Positions 36,330 through 48,990 of a DNA stretch of 64,000 nt are shown in pieces. The position numbers and the translations under genes were made by a program. The notes beneath the pieces are model-generated. The model had not been told where the DNA came from and searched no databases. It was given only the letters and a program-made list of their open reading frames with translations. Positions within the stretch are counted from its first letter, which is position 1, and every line of letters begins with the position of its first letter. The DNA is from Eulemur rufifrons (taxonomy: Eukaryota; Chordata; Mammalia; Primates; Lemuridae): the NCBI RefSeq assembly GCF_041146395.1, contig NC_090983.1, positions 63,929,501 to 63,993,500 of the forward strand. Reading direction: 5' to 3'.

Positions 36330-36778
36330 TGAAATGTGGGTTCTTGGCGTGCTCATGGTCGAAGAATGACTAGACACACCAAAGTAAGGCAAGCATGAAA
36401 ATGAGGTTCATTGAGGAGAGAAAGATAGGATTATAGGGCAAGAGCAAGATACAGGTTTACAGAGTGTGATACGTATGCCACAGATGACAACCAGACCCAC
36501 TGTCACAGCAAAGGGAGAGCAAAAGGAAGGGTACAAAAGGGCCCGGTTATGGTCTGTGTCTTGTTTTATAGTGCCCGGACTGGGACCTCCGTGTGGCTCA
36601 GATGTCAACATGGAACCACTTTGATTGGACAGTTGGGAGTTGCATGACCTGAGTCTTATTGTGCATGCAGATCTCCCATGAGCCTCTCTGAAAACCCCTT
36701 TGGAGGGTGGGAGGAATTGGAGCAGCAGCATCCACTTTCATCCCAGGAGACCCAGAATCCCTTGCTATCTACCTAACA
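36330..36778 (-). mobile_element. ERV1-like solo LTR, antisense
   Basis: A 449-bp block starting 'tgaaatgtgggttcttggcg' and ending '...ctacctaaca', giving TG...CA ends. Read on the minus strand it shows a TATA-like 'actataaaacaagacacag' near 36560-36575 and a weakened polyadenylation region near 36405. No viral coding sequence is present. L2 sequence lies on both sides, so it is an insertion into L2. The class I (ERV1) assignment is by general wording, and no clean 4-6-bp duplication was found. Confidence 0.65.
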
Positions 36779-37024
36779 TTCAGATGACATCTGCTCCCTG
36801 AAGACTTTCCTGATGACTGCAGTCAGGAGTGATCTCTTTGCTCTGACCTCCCAGGGCAGTCTATCTGAGCTACTGTGAGACATGCTGCCTTGTGCTTGTT
36901 ACTTGATCTCATGTGTTCTATGAGATGGTAGCTCCCTGAGTATGAGTGCATGTCTAATTCATCTTCATATTCCTCACAATATTTTGCTAAGGACAGATGC
37001 TGAGTCAATATTTGTTAACTATGG

Positions 37025-37480
37025 GAAGCCCCTAGCTTTTATACTGCATTCCTTTTGTCCGGTGTATTGCATTAGCAAATCCACTTTGAGCACTTCAGTA
37101 GGAATGAAAGAAGAAACTGAAAACCAGTCATTTAAATAATGGTTGGAAGCTCTGTGATGTGTCTATTATTTAATTTTTCTTAAACTCGTTTTGGGTGATG
37201 AAAGAGTATAGGTAATAAGTCAAGGCTTGAAGAGAAGACAGTTAAATCCTGATCTTGTCCTCATTGCTAGCCTTTCGGTAATATGCACACATCCTTTCCA
37301 TTCCTTAGCTTTCTTCTTCAAGGGAATTGGCATCACTGGGCTACCTCACAGGAGCCATGGTGATAACTACAAATTACCTGAACACTTAAAGTGTTGAGAC
37401 CATGCAGCCATCACTCCAGCTTAGTGGACTCTCCTCCGTCTGAGTTCCCATGACTTGTCTTGGATACCCCACCAACTTAC
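37025..37480. other. No recognisable feature
   Basis: Unique-looking sequence; no gene or repeat supported. Confidence 0.4.
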
Positions 37481-37488
37481 ACCTACCA

Positions 37489-37930
37489 TAGCGGATCAAA
37501 TAGTGGCCCTGAAAACATATGTCCACATCCTAATCCCTGGAACCTGTGAATGTTACCCTACATGGTAAAAGAGGGAATATTACTTTATATGGCAAAAGAT
37601 GTGATTAAATTAAGGATCCTGAGAGGAGGAGTTTATCTGGAATTATCTGAGTGGGCACTAAATTCTATGATACATATCTTTATAAGACAGACACACAGAA
37701 GGCAATGTGAAGGCAGAGAAAGAGATTGGAATATGTGGCTACAAACCAAGGAACACCAGGATTGCCAGCTGCCATCAGAAGGTAGGGGGGAGGTAATGGG
37801 AAGAATTCTACCCTAGAGCCCTTGGAGAAAGCGTGGCCTTCTGGCCTCCAGAATTGTGAGAGAATACATTTCTGTTTCAAGCCACCACATTGTGGTCATT
37901 TGTACAGCAGCTCTAGGAAACTAATACACC
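37489..37930 (+). mobile_element. MaLR-type (MLT1-like) LTR, sense
   Basis: Starts near 'gcggatcaaatagtggccct', then 'atgtccacatcctaatccct', 'gatgtgattaaattaaggat', 'ggcctccagaattgtgagag', and ends 'ctaggaaactaatacacc'. It has lost its AATAAA (now aatacat). Subfamily uncertain. Confidence 0.78.
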
Positions 37931-38024
37931 CAGCCCAGCCTGTGATACATCTTATACTGATGTTTAATATTTGTACCGATGTCTTGACTTCTTGAGAGTG
38001 ACTTGAGGAGTTCACAATCACTAT

Positions 38025-38092
38025 ACTTAAAACTTTTCCTTTCAAAAGTTATTTGTTGAGACTCCACTGTATGTCAGACACAATTTTAGATC
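38025..38092 (-). mobile_element. L2-like fragment, antisense
   Basis: Short piece with 'gttatttgttgagactccac' and 'tgtatgtcagacacaatttt', the inverted L2/MIR-type 3' end. The DDX18 pseudogene begins at its right edge. Confidence 0.5.
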
Positions 38093-39725
38093 CCAAAGCT
38101 ACACACCCAGGAATGGAACAGGAGTCCTTATTCTCTCACTTACTAGAGAACTGGCCATGCAGACTCTTGGTGTGCTTAAGGGGCTAATGACTCACCACGT
38201 TCACACACAAGGATCGATAATGGGGTCAACAGCATTGTGGCAGTAAAAGATCTGCTGAAACACAGAAACTTGCAAATGGGACCAACACCATTGTGGCCAC
38301 ACCAGGCCATTTTTTGGACCATAGACAGACTACCCCATGGTTTATGTATAAAAACCTACAGTGTCTGGTTATTGATGAGGCTAATGACATCTTGGACGCT
38401 GGGTTTGAAAAGAAATGAAAGCAAATTATTAAACTTCTACGAACACATAGATAGACCATGCTCTTTTCTGCCACACAAACTCAAAAAGTTTAATACCTGG
38501 CAAGAATTTCTCTGAAAAAGGAGCCATTGCATGTTGGTATTGATGAAGATGAAGCTAACGCAACAGTGGATGGTCTTAAGCAGAGCAGTGGATGGTCTTA
38601 TTTGTCCCTCTGAAAACATATTCCTTCTGCTGTTCACATTCCTTAAGAAGAACTGAAAGAAAAACTGATGGTCTTCTTTTCATCTTGTAAGTCTGTGAAA
38701 TACCACTGAGTGTTGAACTATACTGATTTGCCTACATTGGCCATTCATTTGCAGAAACAATGTAAGCATACAACCACATTCTTCCAGTTCTCCAATGCAG
38801 ATTCAGGGATATTGTTGGGTCTAGACAGGCAGGGAGAGGGCTGGATATCCCTGAAGGGGGCTGGATTGTTCAGTATGAGCCTCCAGAGGACCCTAGGAAT
38901 ATATTCACTGTGTGGGCAGAATAGCCAGAGGCCTAAATGGAAGAGAATATGCCTTGTTCATTTTGTGCCCAGAAGAATTGGGTTTCCTTCCTTCCTTGAA
39001 GCAATCCAAGGTTCCATTAAGTGAATTTGACTTTTCCTGGTCTAAAATTTCTGACATTCAGTCTCAGCTTGAAAAATTGATTGAAAAGAACTACTTTCTT
39101 CATCAGTCAGCCCAGGAAGCATGTAAGTCATACCTACGAGCACATGATTCTCATTCTCTGAAATAGATCTTTACATTTGCCTCAAGTCGCTCTGTCATTT
39201 GGTTTCAAGGTGTCTCCTTTGTTGATCTGAACATGAACAGCAATGAAGGCAAGCGTGAAAAGAGAGGAGGTGGTGGTGGATTCAGCCACTGGAAAGCCAG
39301 GCAAGTTGAGAAGTCCAAAATCTTTAAACACATTAGTAAGAAATCATCTCACAGCAGGCAGTTCTCTCACTAAAAATACACCTTCCTTTTATCTTGAATA
39401 ACTTTGTCCTGAAGTGGATTTTTTATTTTCTTTGCTCTAACAAATGAATTTTTGTAGCCTTGAGAATTTAGACTGATTTAATGAGAGTATAAACTAGCTT
39501 GGGTTGTAAGCACTGAGCGCTGTTATTTCCAGCAAGTCTCTTTTTTATTTTGGGGATATAAAATAGACTTGAACTGTTCTTGGTTGCCCAAGGGTAAAGC
39601 AAGGGATCTTTTTGGTCTCTGTTGGGATTATATAATATGTCAGTTTTCAATAGCCCTCCTCAAATCTATGTCATTGTTTTAATGTCATTATTTTTGTACC
39701 TTGAAAAAATAAATAAAAGCTTCTT
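38093..39725 (+). pseudogene. DDX18: Processed pseudogene of DEAD-box helicase DDX18
   Basis: DDX18 is a nucleolar ATP-dependent RNA helicase of ribosome biogenesis; this copy cannot make it. Conserved blocks appear in order: NGTGVLIL and the TRELA motif (about 38110-38155), VIDEAN where the parent has VIDEAD (38365-38388), LFSAT (about 38460), NATVDGL, ATP-helicase C-terminal blocks [24 protein letters not shown], then SEFDFSWSKISDIQSQLEKL and a basic tail ending SRQFSH plus stop at 39371-39373. A 3' UTR follows with AATAAA at 39708-39717. The reading frame breaks repeatedly (for example near 38840 and 38905), with stops in between. Blocks from many parent exons run together without introns and the 5' third or more is missing, so it is a truncated retrocopy. 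No clear poly(A) tail or target duplication remains. Confidence 0.95.
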
Positions 39726-40620
39726 AGTGTCAGGATGGAAACTTCAAATTCTCTTTATGATGGAAAGTAGGAGCTTATTCTTGAGAAGATTGCAGGTGTC
39801 ATTGTTTATCCAGTCTATCTACTGCAATGAAAGTTGGAGATGTTATTTAGGCAATGAGACACAATACTGCTGTCACTAAGGTTAGCGAGCTGTCCCCACA
39901 TGGTATAATTATGACTTTGATGTTGTGAGCACTGAAGTCCTCAGAAACAGGATGAAGTGGAGAAGTAGGCACCAGGTGAGAACTCTGTCCCTGCAAGGAA
40001 TACCCATTTGATGGATATAAATGACATTAAGTGTTTTCTGTCACTGGATCACATCTGTTAGGACTCTGCACAGCTGATCTGTGATACAAGCTGAAATTAA
40101 GTATGCTGAAAAAAAAATGGCAAATTCTGTCATTTTAGAAAATTAGAAAATACATGTAAAAATCTCCAAGTAGGCATTTTAAAGTGAAGTGAGCAAGTTC
40201 CTAAGGCATGTTTACTGTGGATTCATGGTTTTGTGCTTTGCCGGACATAAAGGAGACATGCTTTCAGTTCATAAAGGGCATAAAATTTCGTCAGGATAGA
40301 AAATTATAAAGAAGCTTGACAAAAATATATAATTTTTTTGAAGCATACTGTGACACTTGGAAGTCCCTAAGTGGAAAGTCCTGTTGGGCAACCAGGTTAA
40401 AAAGTGAGAACGGTAGAACTTGGGTCTGACTCAGCCTTGGAGCACCAGATTTGCATCAGTGGGGCAGGAGAAATGGCTGGAGTGGAGGGGCCGTGTGGGA
40501 TTAGTAAGAAATGAGCTTGTTTATGGACTGCAAGGACCAGATTGGCCTGTACAGTGATTCACCGTCAGAGTAGTGGGATGTTTTAGATACATAAGTTGGA
40601 TCCCGATTGCTAAAGGTCTT
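39725..40620. other. No recognisable feature
   Basis: Unique-looking sequence downstream of the pseudogene. No gene or repeat supported. Confidence 0.4.
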
Positions 40621-40621
40621 G

Positions 40622-41225
40622 TATTAGTTATCTATTGATGCCATAACAAATTATCACAAATGTAGTATTTTAAAACAACACAAATTTATTCTCTTACAGT
40701 TCTGTAAGTCAGAAATCCAGCAAGCTCAATTGTTTTCTCTGCTTTGAACTCATAAAACTAAGGTTAAAGTATTGGTGCAGCTGAACTCTGGAGGAGAATC
40801 TGCTTATAGGCTCATTCAGGTTGTTGGCAGAATTGACTTCCATGTGGTTATAGGACTGAGGTCTCTCTTTTCTTGTAGGCTGTTGGATGGTGGTTGTTTT
40901 TTGGAGGCCACCTGCGTTCTTTGCTCATGGACCCCTTCCTCCATCTTCAAAGCCAACAATGGCTTTTGAATTCTTCTCATGTTTCAAATACTCCTGTGCC
41001 TCAGTCTTTTGCTGTATCACACTGATTCTTCTGTCTTTCTCTTCCACTTTTTTAAGGGTGATTGTGCTTACATTGGGCTCAGCTGGATAATCCAGAATAA
41101 TCTCCAATGTCCCTATTTTAAGGTTCATAACCTTTCATTTGCGAAGTCTCTTTTGCCATGTAAGACAACATATTCTCAGATTCCAGAGATTGAGTGCCAA
41201 CTTGAGGAGTTTAAATGTGATAGAA
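40622..41225 (-). mobile_element. MaLR-type LTR-like repeat, antisense
   Basis: Starts 'gtattagttatctattgatg', then 'aaacaacacaaatttattct', 'ctcatggaccccttcctcca', 'ttggataatccagaataatc'-like wording and 'ttttgccatgtaagacaaca'. The left end is the reverse complement of the terminus seen at 37930 (ctaatacacc), so it belongs to a related LTR group in opposite orientation. Confidence 0.7.
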
Positions 41226-41229
41226 AAAG

Positions 41230-41740
41230 TAATTGAGAAGCATTGTAGGTTCTTGAACACAGGAGAGGTATATTGGTACACAGGACAGGTTGATGATATG
41301 ACATATCTTCAAATCGATATTATTTAACTAGTCATGCAACACTTACGTAGAGGAGAGGCTGAGAGGGACACAGGGAAGAGAAAAAAGGAGAGCCACTGGT
41401 GGCTGTTTTTGGCCTCTCTTAGTTAGACCCAAGTAATTCTGCTCCGATCCAAACTTGCAAACTCCACTCCGTGAAAGAAAATCCCTATAGCTAATTGTAT
41501 GTGCCCTCCTTAAACGGCAGTTTAGCCAACACCTCCACAGGGGTGGGGGCTCATCCTCCCCCAGCCTCATGTGGTTTATCAAAGTATTCCTTCTAAACAT
41601 TTGCAACACTTTTCTTGAGTGGAGTTCTGAAATAAATATTCTCCATCTCATTACCTTTCCAGTGATGTTTGAGCCCCCTTTTATAGATTGACATCTTAGA
41701 CAGCCACCCCACTGTCCCCCCCCAGCCCCAAACTGGCTCT
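41230..41740. other. No recognisable feature
   Basis: Unique-looking. The 137-residue minus-strand frame at 41343-41756 has no family motifs and overlaps an L2 edge; I do not call it a gene. Confidence 0.4.
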
Positions 41741-41744
41741 GGTG

Positions 41745-42140
41745 ATATCCATTCATTTATTCATTCATAAGCACTTGCTCTGTGCCAGGGTTACTGCTGT
41801 GAACAAAGTCCCTCTGCTCATGGAGCTTACCTTCAAGTGGGAGAAGACAGTCAAGAATCAACCAAATATTTATCAGATTATGCAAATATGAGGAAACTAA
41901 GCAGGTTAGAAGGATAGAGAGTGATGGGTGAAGATGTAAGGTAACATTTGAAAGGATCTCGGGTTTAAGCCATCTGGCTCTCTGGGGTAAGAGTGTTTTA
42001 GGCAGAGGAAATAGCACATGCAATGACTCTGAGGAGGGAGCATGCTTGGGACATTCATGGAATATAAGTGAGTTCAAATGGCTGGAGGAGAATGAGCAAG
42101 GGGAGAAGAATGTCTGGGAATGAGGTCAGAGAGGTGGTGG
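41745..42140 (-). mobile_element. L2 3' region, antisense
   Basis: Inverted L2: 'tcatttattcattcataagc', 'tgctcatggagcttaccttc', 'ggcagaggaaatagcacatg', 'gaatgaggtcagagaggtgg'. The 106-residue frame at 41757-42077 is a read-through of this repeat. Confidence 0.8.
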
Positions 42141-43295
42141 GCGGTGCCATAGTTAAGACATCTGTCATCAGTCTGGATTGAACAACATTCTAAAATTGGG
42201 CCTACATGCTCTTATTCACTGTTTACTCCAAGATTTTGGTATGATTACTGTACAGAAGGATTTATTTGTCTCAAGAAATTTGGACCAAAGAACAAAATAG
42301 CATATTTCAAGTTCTGGGTATAGATTGCTTGTGAAAAATTAACTTGTTATATGCATTTATTGACTATTGTTTATGACATAAACAAAGCTGCTCTTCTTCT
42401 ATAATAAGAAGAGTTGGTAATATTGTACCTTTCTTATTTTCCACTTTCAATATTATTATACAATAAAGAGCTGAATATATAATATACTGCCGAGAGGGTA
42501 ATGAGCAGGATTCAATCACACATTTAAATGAATTTAAAAAAATCTGAACCATGTCCAAGTTCTTCCATCTAAGCATCACTTAAGAATCTGTTTGTTCAGT
42601 TGAGTTTCATCTCTGCAGCTGCCAAGGCACTTCAGTTCTGCCAGCTCGACTCTCTGATTGCAAAATAAAGGGTGGTCACTTAACAGTGGATGTGAAAAAT
42701 AAGAGTGTGCTGTGAAAAGAACGACATTATGAGAAATCCTGATAATAGAAAACTGGAGGCTTCCCTCTTACGCACCCCTTCAGTCCGAGGGCAGTTAATT
42801 TGGTGAGGGTATTCTCACCTTCCCCAAATCTAAGCAGCCTTTGGCGGGGTGTGCGTGCTTTTGGAAGATGGATGCACTTTACTGCAGCTTACATTCATAA
42901 ATATTTTTGTAGTATAATAGGTTGTCAAAACAAATCTGTGTTTTCCATTTGTGTGTGCGTGAGTGTGTCAGTATGCCTCTTCATCTTTTTGTCCATCTAG
43001 AGGTAGAGCACAAATAATTCACTTTTCTCGTTGTGGATTTTTCATTTCAGTATAGATTTGAACAGAAGACAGTCATGACGAATAGGTAAATAAATGGCCA
43101 TATAATCCGTGGGAACAGTTCCTGTGCCTTTATTTTAGCAGTTCTATGTCATTGCTGAAAATCTGTGGGTCCAATTAAGCATTTTCAATGGAAAAATCCC
43201 ATCTGAACCTTGGCATTAGCTATGGCATTGAACTGGGGAGGGAAAAGCAAGGTGGTCTTGTTGACAACACCATTGTGCCTATGGGTATGTACCAT
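42140..43295. other. No recognisable feature
   Basis: AT-rich unique-looking sequence with a short GTGTGTGCGTGAGTGTG run near 42950. No gene supported. Confidence 0.4.
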
Positions 43296-43299
43296 TGTG

Positions 43300-43510
43300 T
43301 TCAGAGGACAGGCAGCTCTACGAAGTCTCATCATTTATTAGCTGTGTGACCTTCACTTCTCTGAGACTCCATTTTGTATTTTGTAAAATGAAGAAACTAA
43401 TACCTACTTCCTTCAGTGATTGTGAGAATTCTATGAGCTAATGTAAGCACAGTGCTTAGCGTAGTGCCTGCACCTGCTAAGTGCTCTATACATGGTAGCC
43501 ATTTTTACTG
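43300..43510 (+). mobile_element. MIR SINE, sense
   Basis: Landmarks: 'tattagctgtgtgaccttca', 'gtaaaatgaagaaactaata', 'agcacagtgcttagcgtagt', 'ctaagtgctctatacatggt'. Confidence 0.8.
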
Positions 43511-44685
43511 TCATTTTTCTTTGGCTTATCTCATTTTGATGGTCCAGCATGCAATCTTGGCATAAAACAGCAATCTGTTTGGTGCGTAGAAACACAGGCC
43601 CCTAGAGTCTAGCGCATCAAACCCTGAAACTCAGCGTATACCTTCCTTTGAATTTTTCACAATATTTTTTTCTTTTCAAGAAAACCTGGAGAAAACATTT
43701 TGCTGCTTGGTGCCTGAATTGGCCAGCAAGTCTAGTTTCCAGGGAGATTGTAATGGATGTATTTGTGTATGCTGATTTGCCTCAACTTTAGAAGAATTCC
43801 TCAGGGAATTCTTCAAAAGAGACAGGACATAATGGAAATGCTTTTTCTTTTTTTCATAAGCCATAGAAAATTGTGTGTATGTGTGTGTCTCCTTAGTGAT
43901 CTAAAACTCACTTAGAAGTGGTCAGGCAAAATGGAAAGAGTTGCTAATGAAAGATTTATCTTTTCATGACTGCAATTTTATATGTCTTTCAAATTCATTT
44001 ATCCGAGGTTTTTTCTCTTTCAGAAAGCATTTAGTGCAATTTGGAATTGTAATTCAGATATTCTATACTATCTGCAGTGCTTGATGTAACTCTCTAGCTT
44101 CTCTCTATAGTTACCTCACAAAGAGGCTGGAGCTGAAGTCTGTTTTCTTGACTCTAGAAAACACAACAGCACCCATGCAGTGTCTATCCTGAATAGGTTT
44201 TCAATACTGGTTAATTGATAATAAGGGTTTCCTCCTGGTGCACGGTTTCCCTTAGTGCTTGGGATGAAGAATTGTACATTAGCACTTAAAAAATCATGGA
44301 TTTCTGAGCAGAGGATGCAGCTTTCAAAGGCTCTTGGTCCTAATTCTAGATTGACGATAACCCACGTGACATTGATGCAGGCCTTTCTCTCTGTTTCCAT
44401 TCAATCAATTGTCAGATGGGATAATAAAACTGATATAGCTTCTAGTGTTGTAAGGAGAGTCATCATTGTCAGTTTTTTACATATATAAGTGTTGAAAATC
44501 TTAATTTAAAGCTCACTGTCATGCTTTTTACAGAACATTCTTATTTTTCATATCCACTATTTAAGTGGCCACCCCTTATTTTGCCATCAGAGAATTCAGT
44601 TGATAGAACTTAAGTGCTTTGGGTCCAGGCTTGACTGATTCATTCATTCATTCCTCATCATGCATTCATTCAGCATTGGGAGGCT
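43510..44685. other. No recognisable feature
   Basis: Unique-looking sequence; no gene or repeat supported. Confidence 0.4.
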
Positions 44686-44687
44686 CT

Positions 44688-44835
44688 CTTACTAGCTTTG
44701 TGAACTCAGTAAAATTACTTCACCTTCATGAACTTCCAGGTTGACATCTGTGGACATAGGTTGTTGTGATGATTACAAGAGAATATAAAAGTGAAATACC
44801 TGCACAGTGTATGTTGCTCATAGATAGAAGATGCT
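44688..44835 (+). mobile_element. MIR fragment, sense
   Basis: Contains 'ttactagctttgtgaactca', 'ttgttgtgatgattacaaga' and 'gaaatacctgcacagtgtat'. Confidence 0.6.
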
Positions 44836-44859
44836 GTATCAACAAAAGTCGCTTGCCTC

Positions 44860-44945
44860 CTTCTATGCACACTGACATCAGATTCACACAGTCCTTATCC
44901 TCAAGAGAGTGTACGATCCAGATGGGAACATCAAAAAGAATAATT
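44860..44945 (-). mobile_element. L2 fragment, antisense
   Basis: Inverted L2 wording 'cacagtccttatcctcaaga' and 'gagtgtacgatccagatggg'. Confidence 0.5.
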
Positions 44946-46845
44946 ATAAGACCAAGATTAAGTAACAGCTGTCCTGGTCTTATTTAACAATGAGTGTGTA
45001 TATAGTCTGAGTTAAAAGAACGTGTGATAACCAGAGTTCAAGAGAGTCTAAGCGAAACATGTTTGGCTGCCAACCTCAATTTCCTGTACTAGAGCCACCC
45101 CTTTGCCGGTACCTTCGTCACCAATGGCTAAGTTGTAGGGAGACCACAAAAGTGAAATCTTTCACACATGTTTGCTAATCAAAGGGATTATGTTTAGCTA
45201 TATGTTAATTGTGTTAGATTAAGTGTTATTACAGAGTTTGTCTTCTCGACTTCTCCTAAATAGATTAAACGTAATATTAATAAGCTTTTAATTCCATCAT
45301 CTTTCATATTTTTAATTCAAAATGTATGCAGTGGGCTGTGAGTGCTGGGGGATGTACCCAGCCCCCACAAGCAGATTTGTTACCACCCCATCTGCCACCC
45401 CAAATGCTAAATCCCAGGAACACCACTGCTTTGCAGTATGTTATATTTTACAAGACTTTGAGGAAAGAGAAACACAGAAAGATAGTGACAATCACTGCAG
45501 GGTTAGAGAGACAGAGAGCATAAGGTTAGAGCTAAAACTTCTAAAAAGCAACTGGAGTGTTGGAAAAAAGGAACAGAGGGAAGAATTGAATATATTTACC
45601 AGGGAATTAATGAACAGGCTAAAGGTATTTATGTAGGCAGAGAGCATATGGAAAAGGGGGAACTGAATCATGGAAGAAGGCAGCAAGTCTTACCACATGA
45701 GATTTTTCATCTTGAGAAATGTGTGTATGCACGTGCATGTATGTGTGTATATACACAAGCTAACTTTTTTCATATATACATGACTGGAAGGAGAAAAGTC
45801 CAGTTCGTACCATATGAGAGAGGAAGAAAGTGTCTACCCCGAGGTTGTCGTGATAGTTAATGTGTTCCGATGTGCTACGTATCTAAGCTATATCTTGTAG
45901 GGGAATTCTGTAGGCACCGTAAAGAGAGAGCCAGGGAGGGGTGTAGAGAGCTGAGATCTGTATGAATATGGTAATCTCCTCCACTTCCTGGCACTTTTAG
46001 TGCCCCTCTCTCCTGGATTCAAGACTTCTTGTCATGCCAAGTGATTGGTGTTGCCAAGACCCAAATAAATAGCTTCTGGTACTGGTGTCTCTTGGAAGAA
46101 TGTGGAGAAAATGGGAGGTTTGGAGAGAGTGTGTGTTTCTAAAAGACTGTGGCATGACAGGTTTGAAAGCTTCTGCAACTTGGGGCTATAGAGGTAGGGA
46201 AGAGAAGAAAAATTTATCTCTAAGTGTCTCTGATGAAGAATATCATGTCCCATTAAATGTAATTGTAGCGTTGGGGGTAGAGTTAAGGGGAATACATGGA
46301 ACAAGTGAGGGTGGGAAGAGATAAAGCTCATGGGAGGAGCCTGACGATAATGCAGAAAGAAAAAGTGCCATACAGGGCCCAGAGCTGTTGAAAAAAATGG
46401 CTGGACCTGGAAGGTATAAGAAAAGGCTCCAAGAAGGTAGGTCTTCATGAGGCCAGAGAAGAGCCATGAGTGGAACTGCCCTGCCAGTCTGTAAATGGAG
46501 CTACGTGAAGTTGGAGCTGCACAGCCAGCATAAGGCCCAGAGTCACAGCAGTGACACCTGTATAAACCCAAGGGCTAGAGTTGTGTTTTGGCTGCAAGAA
46601 CAGGGTCTGGAACTGCACCCTCTGGTAGAGGGAGAGCATCGTCTGCAGTTCTCTACGCAGCTACCGGAGCAAGGCCTCTGTACTGGCACTATGCCCTGCT
46701 CAAAGTCTGCAGGTGGAAATCATAGTTCAGCAGAGAGCCTTGAAAAATGTCCTGACCATAATAAGTTCATAGCTAAAAACCTCCAGGTAGGTAGGGAAAA
46801 CACAACTTAAAAAAATACAAAAATACTTACTTCTGAGGAAGCAAA
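44945..46845. other. No recognisable gene
   Basis: Mixed sequence. The longest open frame of the window (179 codons, minus strand, 46032-46571) lies here; it has no recognisable domain and overlaps open frames on both strands, so it looks like chance. Confidence 0.4.
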
Positions 46846-46849
46846 GAAA

Positions 46850-47110
46850 ATGGGGTAATTTTATATGATAAAAATGTAAATATATTTAATAACCTCAGAT
46901 ATGAAAGAGAAGTACCTATATATAAAGATCTAGGTAGATAGACATAGATATATAAAAATATGATGTTATGAATAAAAAATGGGCTGTTATGGAAGAGAAC
47001 CAATTAGAAATAATGGAAATGAAAACTAAGGTTGTTGAAATAACAAGCATCAGCATAATGAACTAGGTATAACTGAAGAGTGAATTAGTGAATCATAAAA
47101 TTGAGCTGAA
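46850..47110 (+). mobile_element. Probable L1/HAL1 5' region fragment, sense
   Basis: A-rich coiled-coil-type wording (aaataatggaaatgaaaact, gaagagtgaattagtgaatc, attgagctgaagaaat) resembles the L1 ORF1 upstream region. Diverged. Confidence 0.5.
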
Positions 47111-47114
47111 GAAA

Positions 47115-47345
47115 TATTAATATTATCTAGTATCTATTGAGTTCTTACTACTTGCCATTATTCTATGCATTTAATATGTATAATCTCATTTAATCCTTGT
47201 AAGAATTAAATAAAGTAGGTTCTCTTTTCATCCTCATTTTGTTGATTAAGAAATTAAGGCAAAGAGAGGATAAGTAATTTGCCAAAATTCATGCAACTAG
47301 TCTTGAATCCAAAGAGAGTGCTTGCATTTAACCACTGCATTATAA
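47115..47345 (-). mobile_element. MIR SINE, antisense
   Basis: Landmarks: 'atctattgagttcttactac', 'taatctcatttaatccttgt', 'gataagtaatttgccaaaat', 'catttaaccactgca'. Confidence 0.75.
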
Positions 47346-47499
47346 TAACAACTCCCTAAATTTGTCAAAATGAAGCACAAAGGGATAGAAACTAACGGCA
47401 GAAAAGTTAAGAGGGAATAAATTTCAGACCTAGTAAACAAAAATCTGTATTTTAACAAATTCCCAGGTGATTCTATGCACTTTAAATATTGATAACTTT

Positions 47500-48845
<1,346 letters not shown>

Positions 48846-48849
48846 TGAT

Positions 48850-48990
48850 ATGTGACAGGTCTCGGTAGAATTTTGACTATTCTAAACGTATAAATTTGAG
48901 AAAGTCATTATTTCCTCACTTGGAAAATGGGTATAATAATACCTCCCACACAGTGGCATGCATATAAAAGTGTGACACATTAATAATATC
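48850..48990 (+). mobile_element. MIR fragment, sense
   Basis: Shows 'gagaaagtcattatttcctc', 'acttggaaaatgggtataat' and 'acctcccacacagtggcatg'. Confidence 0.55.

Larger units (their letters stand above)
33410..37020 (+). mobile_element. L2 copy, sense, split by three later insertions
   Basis: L2 pieces in consistent sense order: about 33410-33630 (tcctcaaacttcttgaaaat), 35346-36329 (tttccttgaaattctcctct through caagtgctttcttttcaatg) and 36779-37020 (gctccctgaagactttcctg, tgctgagtcaatatttgtta). They are separated by the inverted-repeat element, the Alu and the LTR listed next. The parsimonious reading is one L2 copy later invaded three times. Confidence 0.65.

Noticed and set aside
38237..38515. 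92-codon frame within the pseudogene interval
   Set aside because: Out-of-frame reading of the DDX18 retrocopy, not a separate gene.
41343..41756. 137-codon minus-strand open frame
   Set aside because: Low-complexity start, no family signature, runs into the edge of an L2 repeat.
46032..46571. 179-codon minus-strand open frame, the longest in the window
   Set aside because: No domain, no family resemblance, overlapped by other open frames on both strands; about what chance allows in 64 kb.
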